Source: CAYZIC01 sp964478335
Lineage (GTDB): Bacteria > Verrucomicrobiota > Kiritimatiellia > RFP12 > DVOR01
DNA length: 64,000 nucleotides
NCBI GenBank assembly: GCA_964478335.1
Contig: CAYZIC010000001.1
Location: forward strand, 1 to 64,000
Reading direction: 5' to 3'
The notes beneath the pieces were generated by a model that saw only the letters and a list, made by a program, of their open reading frames with translations, did no database searches and was not told the DNA's origin. Shown piece by piece: positions 51,663-59,197 of the stretch (position 1 is the stretch's first letter; every line of letters begins with the position of its first letter). The position numbers and the translations under genes were made by a program.

Positions 51663-51692
51663 AAAAAACCGCAGTTTTAGCTGCGGTTTTTG
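51663..51692. terminator. Terminator at the end of the phage late operon
   Basis: AAAACCGCAG/CTGCGGTTTT with a short TTTTAG loop and A/T tracts on both sides. On the minus strand it follows the last late gene (stop at 51714) and insulates the accessory operon. Confidence 0.75.
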
Positions 51693-51713
51693 CCCTTATA
51701 TATAAGGATGGGG

Positions 51714-52427
51714 TCAAATTGTCGGGATACTAAAGGCTGGCGGGGCACTATCGAGGGTGACCAGGCTGCTGGCATGGAGGTCGATCGACCCCTCCTTTGC
51801 GTCTGCGACCGCAGTCGAACTTGGTCGAATTGCAAAAGTCACGTGTGGTATTGTATGACCGTATGCGACTGCCTCGGCCCTGGCCGTCATAGCCATTGGT
51901 AGTATCTCGCTGTAAGGCTGCCCCTGCACTATATCGGTTGTAAGTGTTGCCAGCTGCTGGCAGGCGGCAGGGTTTACGGTTGACGGCTTGGCGCCAATGG
52001 ACAGCAAGATATCGACGGTTGCAGTACCAACAATTGCAAGAGACGAGCAGTCCCCAATAAGGCGTATCGTTCGGCGGCCAGCAGGCCTCCCTGAAACGAA
52101 ACTCACGGAAGAATAGGCGTCTGTGGTCAGCTCGACCGGGTAACTTGTCTCTGATTGCTCGAAGCGGAACGCATAGGCAGCCGACAGGCTGCTGCCATAG
52201 ACGACGGTAGGCTCTAACGTGTCAACCTTGCTAGACGCAGCTCCGCTCGCCTCTCGCTGGATAATTGCCGCGACTGGCCTGCTTGACAAGTCAACCGTAT
52301 CACTCGAGTGTCTCTGCGACGCAAAAGCTGTCGCAGTGCGGCCGCTGTGGGGATTGGCGGTGCGGAGGATAACTTTGCCGCTTGCGCCGATCAGCAGGTG
52401 CCGATTATGAGTGAGGAGGGTTGCCAT
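51714..52427 (-). CDS. Phage late-operon protein, unknown
   Basis: This 237-residue protein has no signal peptide and is rich in Ser, Thr and Ala with beta-strand-like alternation, the style of a structural or receptor-associated phage protein. No family is recognised. The start at 52427 (MATLLTHNRHLL) sits 4 bp after the stop of the upstream gene; an earlier in-frame start at 52517 overlaps that gene. It is the last gene before the late terminator. Confidence 0.6.
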   Translation of the reverse strand: MATLLTHNRHLLIGASGKVILRTANPHSGRTATAFASQRHSSDTVDLSSRPVAAIIQREASGAASSKVDTLEPTVVYGSSLSAAYAFRFEQSETSYPVELTTDAYSSVSFVSGRPAGRRTIRLIGDCSSLAIVGTATVDILLSIGAKPSTVNPAACQQLATLTTDIVQGQPYSEILPMAMTARAEAVAYGHTIPHVTFAIRPSSTAVADAKEGSIDLHASSLVTLDSAPPAFSIPTI

Positions 52428-52431
52428 GGCG

Positions 52432-53502
52432 TTACTCAAAGATGTGGTTATTGTCGTGAGGCTCAAATGCCACGATGAGCGACGGATTGGTGGCGACGGT
52501 GATGCGTTGGTTGGCATCGACCTTGACCAGCTTGGCCGTGATGCCGTCGTCCGTGACGGTTAAGTCACCTGCGAGAGTTGTCGGTGGCACATATTGGCCG
52601 AGCTGGTATGGTCCTCTCTGATACTGCGTGATCGAGGCATTGCCTAGTACTGCGACAATCATCGATACAACCGTACCAGACTCTTTTGCGGTCGAGAGAT
52701 GCCAGGTAAAATCATAGGTGTGACTCTGCGCATCGATTATTTTTTTGACGGCCTTGATATGCAAATAGACGGGGCCAGCGTAGGTGTCATCAGCCACCGG
52801 ATGCCACGGGGTGTCATACGTCCCGCTATAGGTTACCGTTGCGCCGCCGAGCGCATTGACGCAGCCCTCGTATTGAGGCGCAGTACCTAAAAACATCTCA
52901 AACTTTTTGCCATTAATCCTGGCATCAAAGATCTCGATCTTGCCGCTCCCGCCAGAGACTGCGGTAATCGCGGACGTGACATAGGGGATCACGTGGACAT
53001 TATAATCGTCAGATCGGATATTGAGCTCATCGCCGTGGAGGACAGGCACAACTCGCGCGATCCTTACAAAAATATCAGACTTGCTGCGTAACGCATCGAG
53101 CTCATCGCTCGTTAGACTTGCGTGATACTTGCAATACGCGCTATCTCCTCCGCCAATCCTGATGGCTGCATACACATCCACGGACGAGGATAGGCGAGTA
53201 GGCGACCAAGTTGACATCGTCTCGCCATGCGCAACTTTGACCCATCTGGCATACGCATCGGAGGTCGCTCGCCCCTCAATATCCGCACCCTTGTTGTCGC
53301 AATAAACGGACTCGACAGACGACAGACACCCACTGGTGTGATAGACAATAATCGATTTATTTTTATAAGAGTACCTGACCTCAAAAGGGTGAGGAGGCCT
53401 GCGGGCGTTGCGGCTTGAGGCAGGGGATGGAGAGGCAAGATTTTGCGATCCGAGGAGCGCTGCCAACTGTGCGGCCGTTGTGTCTGAGAGTAATTTTGCC
53501 AT
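52432..53502 (-). CDS. Phage late-operon protein, unknown
   Basis: This 356-residue protein starts with a short amphipathic helix (LSDTTAAQLAALLGSQN), a Ser/Pro-rich linker, and a long beta-rich body containing VRYSYKNKSIIVYH near residue 40 and many Tyr, Ser and Gly. It is plausibly a distal tail or receptor-binding accessory, but no family is recognised. The start at 53502 follows AAAGGATC; the longer frame to 53697 overlaps the previous gene. Confidence 0.6.
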   Translation of the reverse strand: MAKLLSDTTAAQLAALLGSQNLASPSPASSRNARRPPHPFEVRYSYKNKSIIVYHTSGCLSSVESVYCDNKGADIEGRATSDAYARWVKVAHGETMSTWSPTRLSSSVDVYAAIRIGGGDSAYCKYHASLTSDELDALRSKSDIFVRIARVVPVLHGDELNIRSDDYNVHVIPYVTSAITAVSGGSGKIEIFDARINGKKFEMFLGTAPQYEGCVNALGGATVTYSGTYDTPWHPVADDTYAGPVYLHIKAVKKIIDAQSHTYDFTWHLSTAKESGTVVSMIVAVLGNASITQYQRGPYQLGQYVPPTTLAGDLTVTDDGITAKLVKVDANQRITVATNPSLIVAFEPHDNNHIFE

Positions 53503-53515
53503 AGTCAAAAGATCC

Positions 53516-53869
53516 TTACTTAACAAATAATTTGGCAACGCTGGCAAAAATCGACTGCCCGCCGACAGAGATGAGCAACGCAGCCCCCAGCCAGATAATC
53601 GCACGATCTCGTCCCCTGAGGATACCCTCGTACTTAGACTCAACGGCCCTGACAATCCCGTCGCAATCCGCTCGCTCCTGCTTGATCCGCTGGTCAATTT
53701 TGGCCAGCGTCTTGCCCTGCTCAGAGATCAGTCTGAGGCAGAGTAGGCTCAGGTTGATCGACACGGCACTCGCAGCAGGTGCCCCCTCTTTTTTGAGATC
53801 CTCAAGGGCACTTTTTGCCTCCTCCACCTGCTGCTGCATCAGCGTCGCCTCTGTTGTTGATATGCACAT
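53516..53869 (-). CDS. Coiled-coil protein with C-terminal membrane helix (XhlA-like layout)
   Basis: This 117-residue protein has a coiled coil (QQQVEEAKSALEDLKKEG), a helical middle (LISEQGKTLAKIDQRIKQERA) and one C-terminal membrane helix (about 93-110, AIIWLGAALLISVGG). That layout resembles XhlA/holin-accessory proteins, so a lysis role is possible. An internal Met at residue 11 is an alternative start. Confidence 0.55.
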   Translation of the reverse strand: MCISTTEATLMQQQVEEAKSALEDLKKEGAPAASAVSINLSLLCLRLISEQGKTLAKIDQRIKQERADCDGIVRAVESKYEGILRGRDRAIIWLGAALLISVGGQSIFASVAKLFVK

Positions 53870-53882
53870 CGCCTAATACTCC

Positions 53883-53931
53883 TTGACAAAAAAATAAATA
53901 AATGATACCTTAGCTCCAAAAAAAAGGAGCT
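53883..53931 (+). promoter_or_regulatory. Promoter and SD-sequestering hairpin of a plus-strand small gene
   Basis: TTGACA (53883-53888) and TACCTT (53906-53911) are 17 bp apart. Immediately downstream AGCTCC (53912-53917) is complementary to GGAGCT (53926-53931), with an A8 loop. The right arm contains the GGAG ribosome binding site of the gene at 53934. If the mRNA folds this way the site is hidden. Confidence 0.6.
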
Positions 53932-53933
53932 CC

Positions 53934-54125
53934 ATGAAAAAACTGTTTACCGAATTAAGCAAAATCGCTATCGCCTTGGCGATCTCTCTCGCCATCGGCC
54001 TGGCCATCGCAGAGATCCTCTTTAGCCTGCAACGCAGCTACTCAATGACCATCGGACACGCCAGGCTAATCATCCCCATTATCATCTATCTCGCAATCGA
54101 GCGACATTGCCTCAAGGATGATTAG
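53934..54125 (+). CDS. Small hydrophobic membrane peptide on the opposite strand of the prophage
   Basis: This 63-residue protein has a basic start (MKKLFTELSK), a long hydrophobic helix (about 11-30, IAIALAISLAIGLAIAEILF), a short polar turn, a second hydrophobic stretch (RLIIPIIIYLAI) and a charged end. It is the only plus-strand gene in this part of the prophage and has its own promoter. The sequestered ribosome binding site fits a toxin- or holin-like product kept under tight control. No family is recognised. Confidence 0.55.
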   Translation: MKKLFTELSKIAIALAISLAIGLAIAEILFSLQRSYSMTIGHARLIIPIIIYLAIERHCLKDD

Positions 54126-54136
54126 CCGCTACGCTG

Positions 54137-54442
54137 CTACTTGGTTAACGATATAGGCAGATCGGTCTCGGGCGAGATCGTTTGCGTGGGTGTGGCCGTG
54201 GTCGACTCTTCGCCCTCGTTTTGTGCCATGATGTCTGCCGAGAGGATGGAGAGGGATCTGCGACCGTCGTCTGTGTCGGGGGTGCGTGGATCACCTGGCA
54301 CCTTGCCGACAGTGATGGTGCAGTCTCGGACATTGAGGGTAATTGCGTTGGAGCGTGACGGGGTCATCCCCATGCCTGCGCAGCCCGTAAGAGCGAGTAG
54401 CGCAGGGATGGCGAGGAGGGTGAGTAGGTGTGTTTTTTGCAT
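54137..54442 (-). CDS. Small phage lipoprotein (possible o-spanin)
   Basis: This 101-residue protein has a signal peptide and lipobox LTGC (Cys near residue 21), followed by a Pro/Thr/Ser-rich, mostly unstructured mature part. Small outer-membrane lipoproteins in phage lysis regions are often o-spanins (Rz1-like), and a holin-like gene lies just upstream. No Rz-type i-spanin is clearly seen, so the role is tentative. Confidence 0.6.
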   Translation of the reverse strand: MQKTHLLTLLAIPALLALTGCAGMGMTPSRSNAITLNVRDCTITVGKVPGDPRTPDTDDGRRSLSILSADIMAQNEGEESTTATPTQTISPETDLPISLTK

Positions 54443-54453
54443 GATTGCGTCCT

Positions 54454-54627
54454 TTATTTATCAGAATCCTTGGAGCAAATGAGGCCGCCAGCTGTGATGA
54501 TGACGGGTACGACAAGCTGCCAGTTAGCGGTCGTTGTGGGGTCGTTGTCCCATTGCGCAGCGAGCTGCGTAGCGACGACCGAGACGACAGTGAGAATGGC
54601 GGCGGTGGTGGTTTTCCAGTTTTTCAT
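54454..54627 (-). CDS. Holin-like small membrane protein
   Basis: This 57-residue protein starts MKNWKTTTAAILTVVS, has a hydrophobic helix, a D-NDPTTTANW turn, a second helix (LVVPVIITAGGLI) and ends in a charged KDSDK. The pattern KNWKTT...DPxT...GLI-x-x-KD is common in small holin-like phage proteins. The start at 54627 has AGGAC upstream; the longer frame to 54663 is not needed. Its neighbours (a lipoprotein and a 47-residue peptide) support a lysis block. Confidence 0.65.
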   Translation of the reverse strand: MKNWKTTTAAILTVVSVVATQLAAQWDNDPTTTANWQLVVPVIITAGGLICSKDSDK

Positions 54628-54643
54628 TTTTTTTAGTCCTTTT

Positions 54644-54787
54644 TTAAGGGTTAGTAAAATCATTAAGCGGGTCGTAAACAGATGCGATCTGTATCGTGGC
54701 TAGCCAGTGGCAGCAGTCGTAGCGCATGGCCGAGTAGCCGACAACGAGGGCGACCGCAGCGAGGACGATAGCGATGAGCCATTGCAT
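54644..54787 (-). CDS. 47-residue membrane peptide
   Basis: The frame MQWLIAIVLAAVALVVGYSAM encodes one membrane helix followed by a short Cys/His/Trp-containing tail (RYDCCHWLATIQ). Its ATG overlaps the TAA of the upstream gene (TAATG), a strong sign of translational coupling. It is probably part of the lysis group; the family is unknown. Confidence 0.55.
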   Translation of the reverse strand: MQWLIAIVLAAVALVVGYSAMRYDCCHWLATIQIASVYDPLNDFTNP

Positions 54788-55482
54788 TACTTCGTCTCCT
54801 GGCCGTCATAGTATGGCGGTGGCGTGAGCGGATAATCGTCCCAGTTTGGCTCCTCGATCGGCTCTGGTTTTGGCTTAGGCGAGATGTCAAAGGCGATGCG
54901 TTGCGGTTGGGGAGTCATTGGCGCGGCCATCATGCGGCTGCGCATCATGGGTTGAGGTGCGAGAGCCATCGCAGGGTCAACCAAAACGCCCCCTCTAAAA
55001 TCGTAGTGCTTGCCACCGATGAGGCCGCTCCACGTACGGCCTCGGCGGACGCCCGCATCGCTCACGAGCAGGAGCTGACCGCTCTCAAAATTGCGCAATG
55101 CTCCGCCAAAGCGAACTCTGCGTGATGGCGTGATGCGCTTGGCGTTGACGGCTTCGGGGAGGGTAATTGTGTAGCGATAGGTGTTGTAATTACCCTGCTC
55201 TTTACTCGGCCAGCTGCACTGCTCCTCGCCTGCAAAAACGGATACCGCTTTTTTTGTGCCAGTAAACCGAAACTCCATCGAGGGAGCTGCTGTCGGCTCT
55301 TTGCTAAATGATACATAGATATCGGCTGTCCTGCCGTCATCGGCGACTTTTATTGACTCGACACGGCCACGGAGGTCGGGTTGCACGATGGCGTAGGGGT
55401 CTGCCTCAAATGTGGTGACCACGGGGGTGTCAAGGGCAAGGCAAACGCTTGCCATCATCGATAAAAATAGTGCTAGTCTCAT
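54787..55482 (-). CDS. Exported phage-operon protein with C-terminal FxGGVLVD motif
   Basis: This 231-residue protein has a clear signal peptide (hydrophobic residues 3-16). A beta-rich domain follows, then YDFRGGVLVDPAMAL near residue 160 and a Pro/Met-rich tail. The FxGGVLVD motif recurs at the end of the exported protein at 55796-56572. No named family is recognised. It overlaps its upstream neighbour by 4 bp. Confidence 0.6.
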   Translation of the reverse strand: MRLALFLSMMASVCLALDTPVVTTFEADPYAIVQPDLRGRVESIKVADDGRTADIYVSFSKEPTAAPSMEFRFTGTKKAVSVFAGEEQCSWPSKEQGNYNTYRYTITLPEAVNAKRITPSRRVRFGGALRNFESGQLLLVSDAGVRRGRTWSGLIGGKHYDFRGGVLVDPAMALAPQPMMRSRMMAAPMTPQPQRIAFDISPKPKPEPIEEPNWDDYPLTPPPYYDGQETK

Positions 55483-55799
55483 TGGTTGCCTCCTACTTGT
55501 TGCCTCAGCTCTTGCAAGGCTTGGTTAAGCTTGCCCATTAGTTGGCCATTGATCTCTGCGGTGGTGTCAGCCCCGTAAAGGCGAGCTTGGGCAAGCTCTA
55601 CTCGATTGAGGGATACTGTGATGTTTACCCCTCGGTTTGTGTAATGGAGCCGTGGCATCTCGGGATCGTCCCAGTCCATCGTCACCATCTGCGGGATCGT
55701 GGGTTTTGGTTTGGGCGGGTCAGGCTTGCCCACGCCGTCTAAGCCCATGGCGAAGCAGTACCAGACGCAGAGTCCGCCAAAAAGTAAGCCCTTGCTCAT
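55479..55799 (-). CDS. Small phage protein with N-terminal hydrophobic segment
   Basis: This 106-residue protein has a hydrophobic N-terminus (about residues 3-18, Cys/Trp-rich) that could be a signal or membrane anchor. A Pro/Lys-rich linker (DPPKPKPTIPQ) and a short beta/coiled region (ITVSLNRVELAQARLYG, then QLMGKLNQALQELRQQ) follow. It overlaps both neighbours by 4 bp. Function is unknown. Confidence 0.55.
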   Translation of the reverse strand: MSKGLLFGGLCVWYCFAMGLDGVGKPDPPKPKPTIPQMVTMDWDDPEMPRLHYTNRGVNITVSLNRVELAQARLYGADTTAEINGQLMGKLNQALQELRQQVGGNQ

Positions 55800-56572
55800 G
55801 GTGTCACCTCGTCAGCCAGTGGCGTGAGGTCGTCCACTAAAACCCCGCCAACAAAGTTGAGCACGGTGCCATCATCGGCCGTGATTGTAACAGTCTTGCC
55901 CTTTGCTCCGTTTACGCTAAGCCCCCCGTAAATCGGGAAGCCGTAGCCATCAGACACTGCGCCATCGGGCGAGGCGACTACTTTCCAAAAGTGCTGACCT
56001 TGCGGCCTTGCGGACGTGTAGGTGTAGCAGACACCGCTTGTCTTGTCTGCTGGGTTGGGGACTGTGGTGGGGTAGCTGCATACCCACTTTTCGGTCTTAA
56101 AGCCACTGAGCGTGGTCGACCCCATCATCTCGAGCTGTGACGCGGCCGCTGGTACTTGGCTGCACCAAAGGGTGATCACCGCTTCGGCCTCCGTAAACTT
56201 GAGGTCAACGATCTGCAGTTCGCCCGTGTATGGCGGGATGCCAGTCAAAACTGAGATGCTGTTTGCATAGGCTTGCAACCACCAGATGCCATCACGTGTG
56301 GCATCGTTAATCTCGGCCGTCAAGCTGTCGATTGTCGTCTGCATGGTGGTCAGCTCTGCCTCTTGAGCGGAGACTTTGGCACTGACTGCGTCTGCCTTTG
56401 ACTCAACCGCTTTGACTTGTTGGCCAGAGGCGATCGCACCTTTGGGGTAGACCTCTTTGCCATCAGTGGTGATCAAGGCTCGAGCGACATTGGCTGGCAT
56501 CGGTGGGAGGCCTTGAGCGGATAATTGCAATGTGCATATTATGCACATTGCTAATAGGGGCTGCTTAATCAT
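55796..56572 (-). CDS. Exported phage-operon protein with coiled coil and FxGGVLVD end
   Basis: This 258-residue protein has a signal peptide (cleavage near SAQG, residue 20), a coiled coil at about 50-95 (VKAVESKADAVSAKVSAQEAE-type heptads), a domain with four Cys (LWCSQVP, WVCSYP, GVCYTYTS), and a C-terminal VTITADDGTVLNFVGGVLVD. The coiled coil and distal domain look like a trimeric fibre or needle protein, yet the product appears to be exported. It follows the tail fibre gene directly. Confidence 0.6.
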   Translation of the reverse strand: MIKQPLLAMCIICTLQLSAQGLPPMPANVARALITTDGKEVYPKGAIASGQQVKAVESKADAVSAKVSAQEAELTTMQTTIDSLTAEINDATRDGIWWLQAYANSISVLTGIPPYTGELQIVDLKFTEAEAVITLWCSQVPAAASQLEMMGSTTLSGFKTEKWVCSYPTTVPNPADKTSGVCYTYTSARPQGQHFWKVVASPDGAVSDGYGFPIYGGLSVNGAKGKTVTITADDGTVLNFVGGVLVDDLTPLADEVTP

Positions 56573-57738
56573 TACTTGACCTCCTTGAGTACGAGGGTTT
56601 GGAGATTATCATCGTAGGCGATGACGCACTTTTTGTTGTCGACTGTGTGAGTTGTGCGGGCGTCTAAGTCGCTTTTTCGGGCGATTGCCGTCGGCTGAGT
56701 CGGGTCTAGGTGGTAAAACGTATGGTTGTCGCCAACCTTGTAGTCGATCTTGTCGAGCTCTAATGCCGAGTAGTCAAACGTTTGATTGGTCGAGGATCTC
56801 ACGGCAAATCCGCCAGCAATGTTGGTGCCTGTATTTTTTGCCAATGCCCAATAGTACTTTGCGGGATAGAGTACCAGCCCGCCATTTTTGAGCCACTCTG
56901 TCCCCGCCTTACCATCGATCGAGCCCTGCAATCCTGCAATCTCACCGATCGAGTAGCTGGGCTTAGTGGCGGCCTTTGCCCATGCTTTAATAGTTGGGTC
57001 TACCTCTTTAGTGAGGTAGCCGCCTTTGGGCTGTGAATAGGCCTTGAGCGCTGCGATCGTGGCCAAACTCGACACGCCAGGCTGGTCGCGATAGGTGGTA
57101 AGGTCGCTGAGGCCATCTCGCATCATGAGGGCAGATGCGCCCTGCGCCAATAAAAGCTGCGTGCGATCGCCCATAAGGATTGCGCCAGCCTGCATCTGCT
57201 TGTCATCCGGGTTGGCGTATCGACTAATTTGGATGAGCGCACCGTCTGCGCCATTGCCCATCTGCACGACTTGATCTTGCGGCGCAAACTGGATTACGCC
57301 ATCACCACTATTTAGATTAGCGATAAAGCTAGCTGTTGCACCGCCCTTGATCTCGCCAATCGAGTAGCTCGGCTTGCTCGCAGCTTTAGCCCAGGCCTTG
57401 ATGGTGGGGTCGGCCTCAGTGGTGAGGTAATTGCCCTTGGGCTGCTTGCCGGCCAACGCACCCTGCAATCCCGTGATGGTGCTAATGGCCTGCGTATGGG
57501 CGGCTGGCGCAAAGGTTGCGGGCTTGCCTGAGATGATATCCCAGCTTACTGCGTCAAGGTAGCCTAGCGATTGGATAAAGTTGCGCAGCGTTTGATCGAG
57601 GTCGTCTCGCTGCTCGGTTACGTAGGTCACGACCTCCTCAGCGGTGAGTAGCTTGTCGTCATTGTAGAGATCCTCTTTGGCTGTGCCTGCTGGTGTGGCG
57701 ACTGCTGCGAGGGTGGTGAATAAAATTACGTTAATCAT
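56572..57738 (-). CDS. Tail fibre-like protein with repeated YLTxExDPTIKAWAKA units
   Basis: This 388-residue protein contains two copies of the block YLTTEADPTIKAWAKAASKP then SYSIGEI (about residues 103-133 and 238-268; the second is YLTKEVDPTIKAWAKAATKP). Such DPT-x-x-x-WAKA repeats are typical of phage tail fibres. Unusually, the first 20 residues are hydrophobic and signal-like (MINVILFTTLAAVATPAG). The C-terminus is short and beta-rich. It overlaps its neighbours by 1 to 4 bp. Confidence 0.7.
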   Translation of the reverse strand: MINVILFTTLAAVATPAGTAKEDLYNDDKLLTAEEVVTYVTEQRDDLDQTLRNFIQSLGYLDAVSWDIISGKPATFAPAAHTQAISTITGLQGALAGKQPKGNYLTTEADPTIKAWAKAASKPSYSIGEIKGGATASFIANLNSGDGVIQFAPQDQVVQMGNGADGALIQISRYANPDDKQMQAGAILMGDRTQLLLAQGASALMMRDGLSDLTTYRDQPGVSSLATIAALKAYSQPKGGYLTKEVDPTIKAWAKAATKPSYSIGEIAGLQGSIDGKAGTEWLKNGGLVLYPAKYYWALAKNTGTNIAGGFAVRSSTNQTFDYSALELDKIDYKVGDNHTFYHLDPTQPTAIARKSDLDARTTHTVDNKKCVIAYDDNLQTLVLKEVK

Positions 57739-58265
57739 TGCTTGTCTCCGATCTCTTTGAGGGCTGCGATGAGCCCGTTAAGCGTTTGCTTGACATCCTT
57801 GTCACGGTAACGATCTGGCACCGCTGCGACCGCTGAGAGGACGGTCTCGAGCATCTCCACCGTCACTGGACGAGAGACCTCTGTTGGCCCAATGCCAGAG
57901 CCTAAGCCAAAAGGATTGATCGCGATCATCGTATCGGATGATGAGATAAAGTGGTAGTCGTCGCCGACGACGACTGAGACTGGATAGTGCTTGGTCAAGC
58001 GGTCGCCCGCCTTGGCCACCTCGACCAGGTAATCGACCATCTCGTTAGTCCGGGTATCAAGCTCAAAAGTGCCATCAGGCGCAATCTTTGCAGACGCAAG
58101 GATATCGTTAGTGGCTGGATTGCGCAGCTCGACCTTGAGGCCTGTGATGCCAGCAAGCCCGAGTTTATCAAAGTTAAGCACTTTGGCCCGCTCAATCGAG
58201 TAAGCAGCCAATACGCTTGGGCCAAAAGAGCAGCCACGGCGATTAAGATCTATGATTAAGTTCAT
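57735..58265 (-). CDS. Distal tail protein, unknown
   Basis: This 176-residue protein has a start like a beta-sandwich (MNLIIDLNRRGCSFGPSVLAAY). A Thr/Asp-rich core with LKVELRNPATNDILASAKI and a VVGDDYHFISSSDTMI segment follows, then a helical tail with AALKEIGDK. Position between the tape measure/distal tail genes and the fibre gene suggests a tail-tip or fibre-attachment part. No family is recognised. Confidence 0.55.
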   Translation of the reverse strand: MNLIIDLNRRGCSFGPSVLAAYSIERAKVLNFDKLGLAGITGLKVELRNPATNDILASAKIAPDGTFELDTRTNEMVDYLVEVAKAGDRLTKHYPVSVVVGDDYHFISSSDTMIAINPFGLGSGIGPTEVSRPVTVEMLETVLSAVAAVPDRYRDKDVKQTLNGLIAALKEIGDKQ

Positions 58266-58267
58266 TT

Positions 58268-59197
58268 TTACTCCTCGTTAAAAAACCACTGCTTGTACCA
58301 GGTGGCCGATTTATGTTTTGCAATCCTCTTAAAAACAGGTGTGCCCGTAAAATTACGCTCGCCTTTTTCGTTGAGTAGGACTGGAGATGTCGACGGAATT
58401 GCCTCGCCAGTCTCCTCGTCGATCTCCGTCGCACGAGCGATAAGTCCGCACGATTGCCGCTTGACAAGATAACCTTGCAGCACGATGGCCACGTCGTGGC
58501 CGATGTCGATAAGCTCATCGTCGATCGTGACCATATTGTGGTCTTGTATGGCGACGGTAATCGTGTATCGCCACAGCCATGTCGGATCGTCATAAACTCG
58601 AGCCGCGCTCACTGACAAGAGCCCGCATCGCGGCTCAACGGTTCGGCCGTCTAGCTTAATGCGATTTGCATTAACGGTGCCAGACGCGGCGAGGATTGAC
58701 GCAGGGATTGCCTTGGCATGGCGTGTAATCGTAAAGACTGGCCGATCGATCTCCGTTTGTATCGCTGACGCAAGCGGCTCTAAGGTCACGGGCATGACGA
58801 TCGCCTCGCCTGTCTCGGCATCCTTGAGCAGGTCGACGGTTGAGCGTTGCATGGTCCAGGATCGATCCACCTCTTGCTGCACTGGCAGCTCAGGATCGCT
58901 CCCACCTGAGCCACCTCCTCCAGAGACTTCCTCGCTGCGTTCGTAGGTCGCGGTAAAAATAGCGATACCATATTCAAATGCGCAGCTATACTTTGTCAAG
59001 CGCAGCCGCTGGTCGGTTGGCGTATAGAGCGAGCCGTATGGCGGCAATCCCGCCCGATCAGGCGTGATATCGCTGGGCACGACACTGGCCAGAGGCGACC
59101 AAACTTTGTACTGTCGAGAGACCGACTCGATCTGGCCGCTCACGTCGCGGTCTACTCTGAGCCCGCCTGCGATCTCTGCGTGGATATAGTGTGCCAT
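58268..59197 (-). CDS. Distal tail/tip protein, unknown
   Basis: This 309-residue protein is beta-rich, with a Gly/Ser linker near residue 95 (VSGGGGSGGSDPE) that separates two domains. It starts one base from the tape measure stop, where a Dit-like (distal tail) protein is expected in siphophages, but Dit motifs are not evident. The function is inferred only from position. Confidence 0.55.
   Translation of the reverse strand: MAHYIHAEIAGGLRVDRDVSGQIESVSRQYKVWSPLASVVPSDITPDRAGLPPYGSLYTPTDQRLRLTKYSCAFEYGIAIFTATYERSEEVSGGGGSGGSDPELPVQQEVDRSWTMQRSTVDLLKDAETGEAIVMPVTLEPLASAIQTEIDRPVFTITRHAKAIPASILAASGTVNANRIKLDGRTVEPRCGLLSVSAARVYDDPTWLWRYTITVAIQDHNMVTIDDELIDIGHDVAIVLQGYLVKRQSCGLIARATEIDEETGEAIPSTSPVLLNEKGERNFTGTPVFKRIAKHKSATWYKQWFFNEE

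Noticed and set aside
54663..54890. A 75-codon minus-strand frame
   Set aside because: It is a shadow of the exported-protein gene and the 47-residue peptide, which have better starts and coupling.
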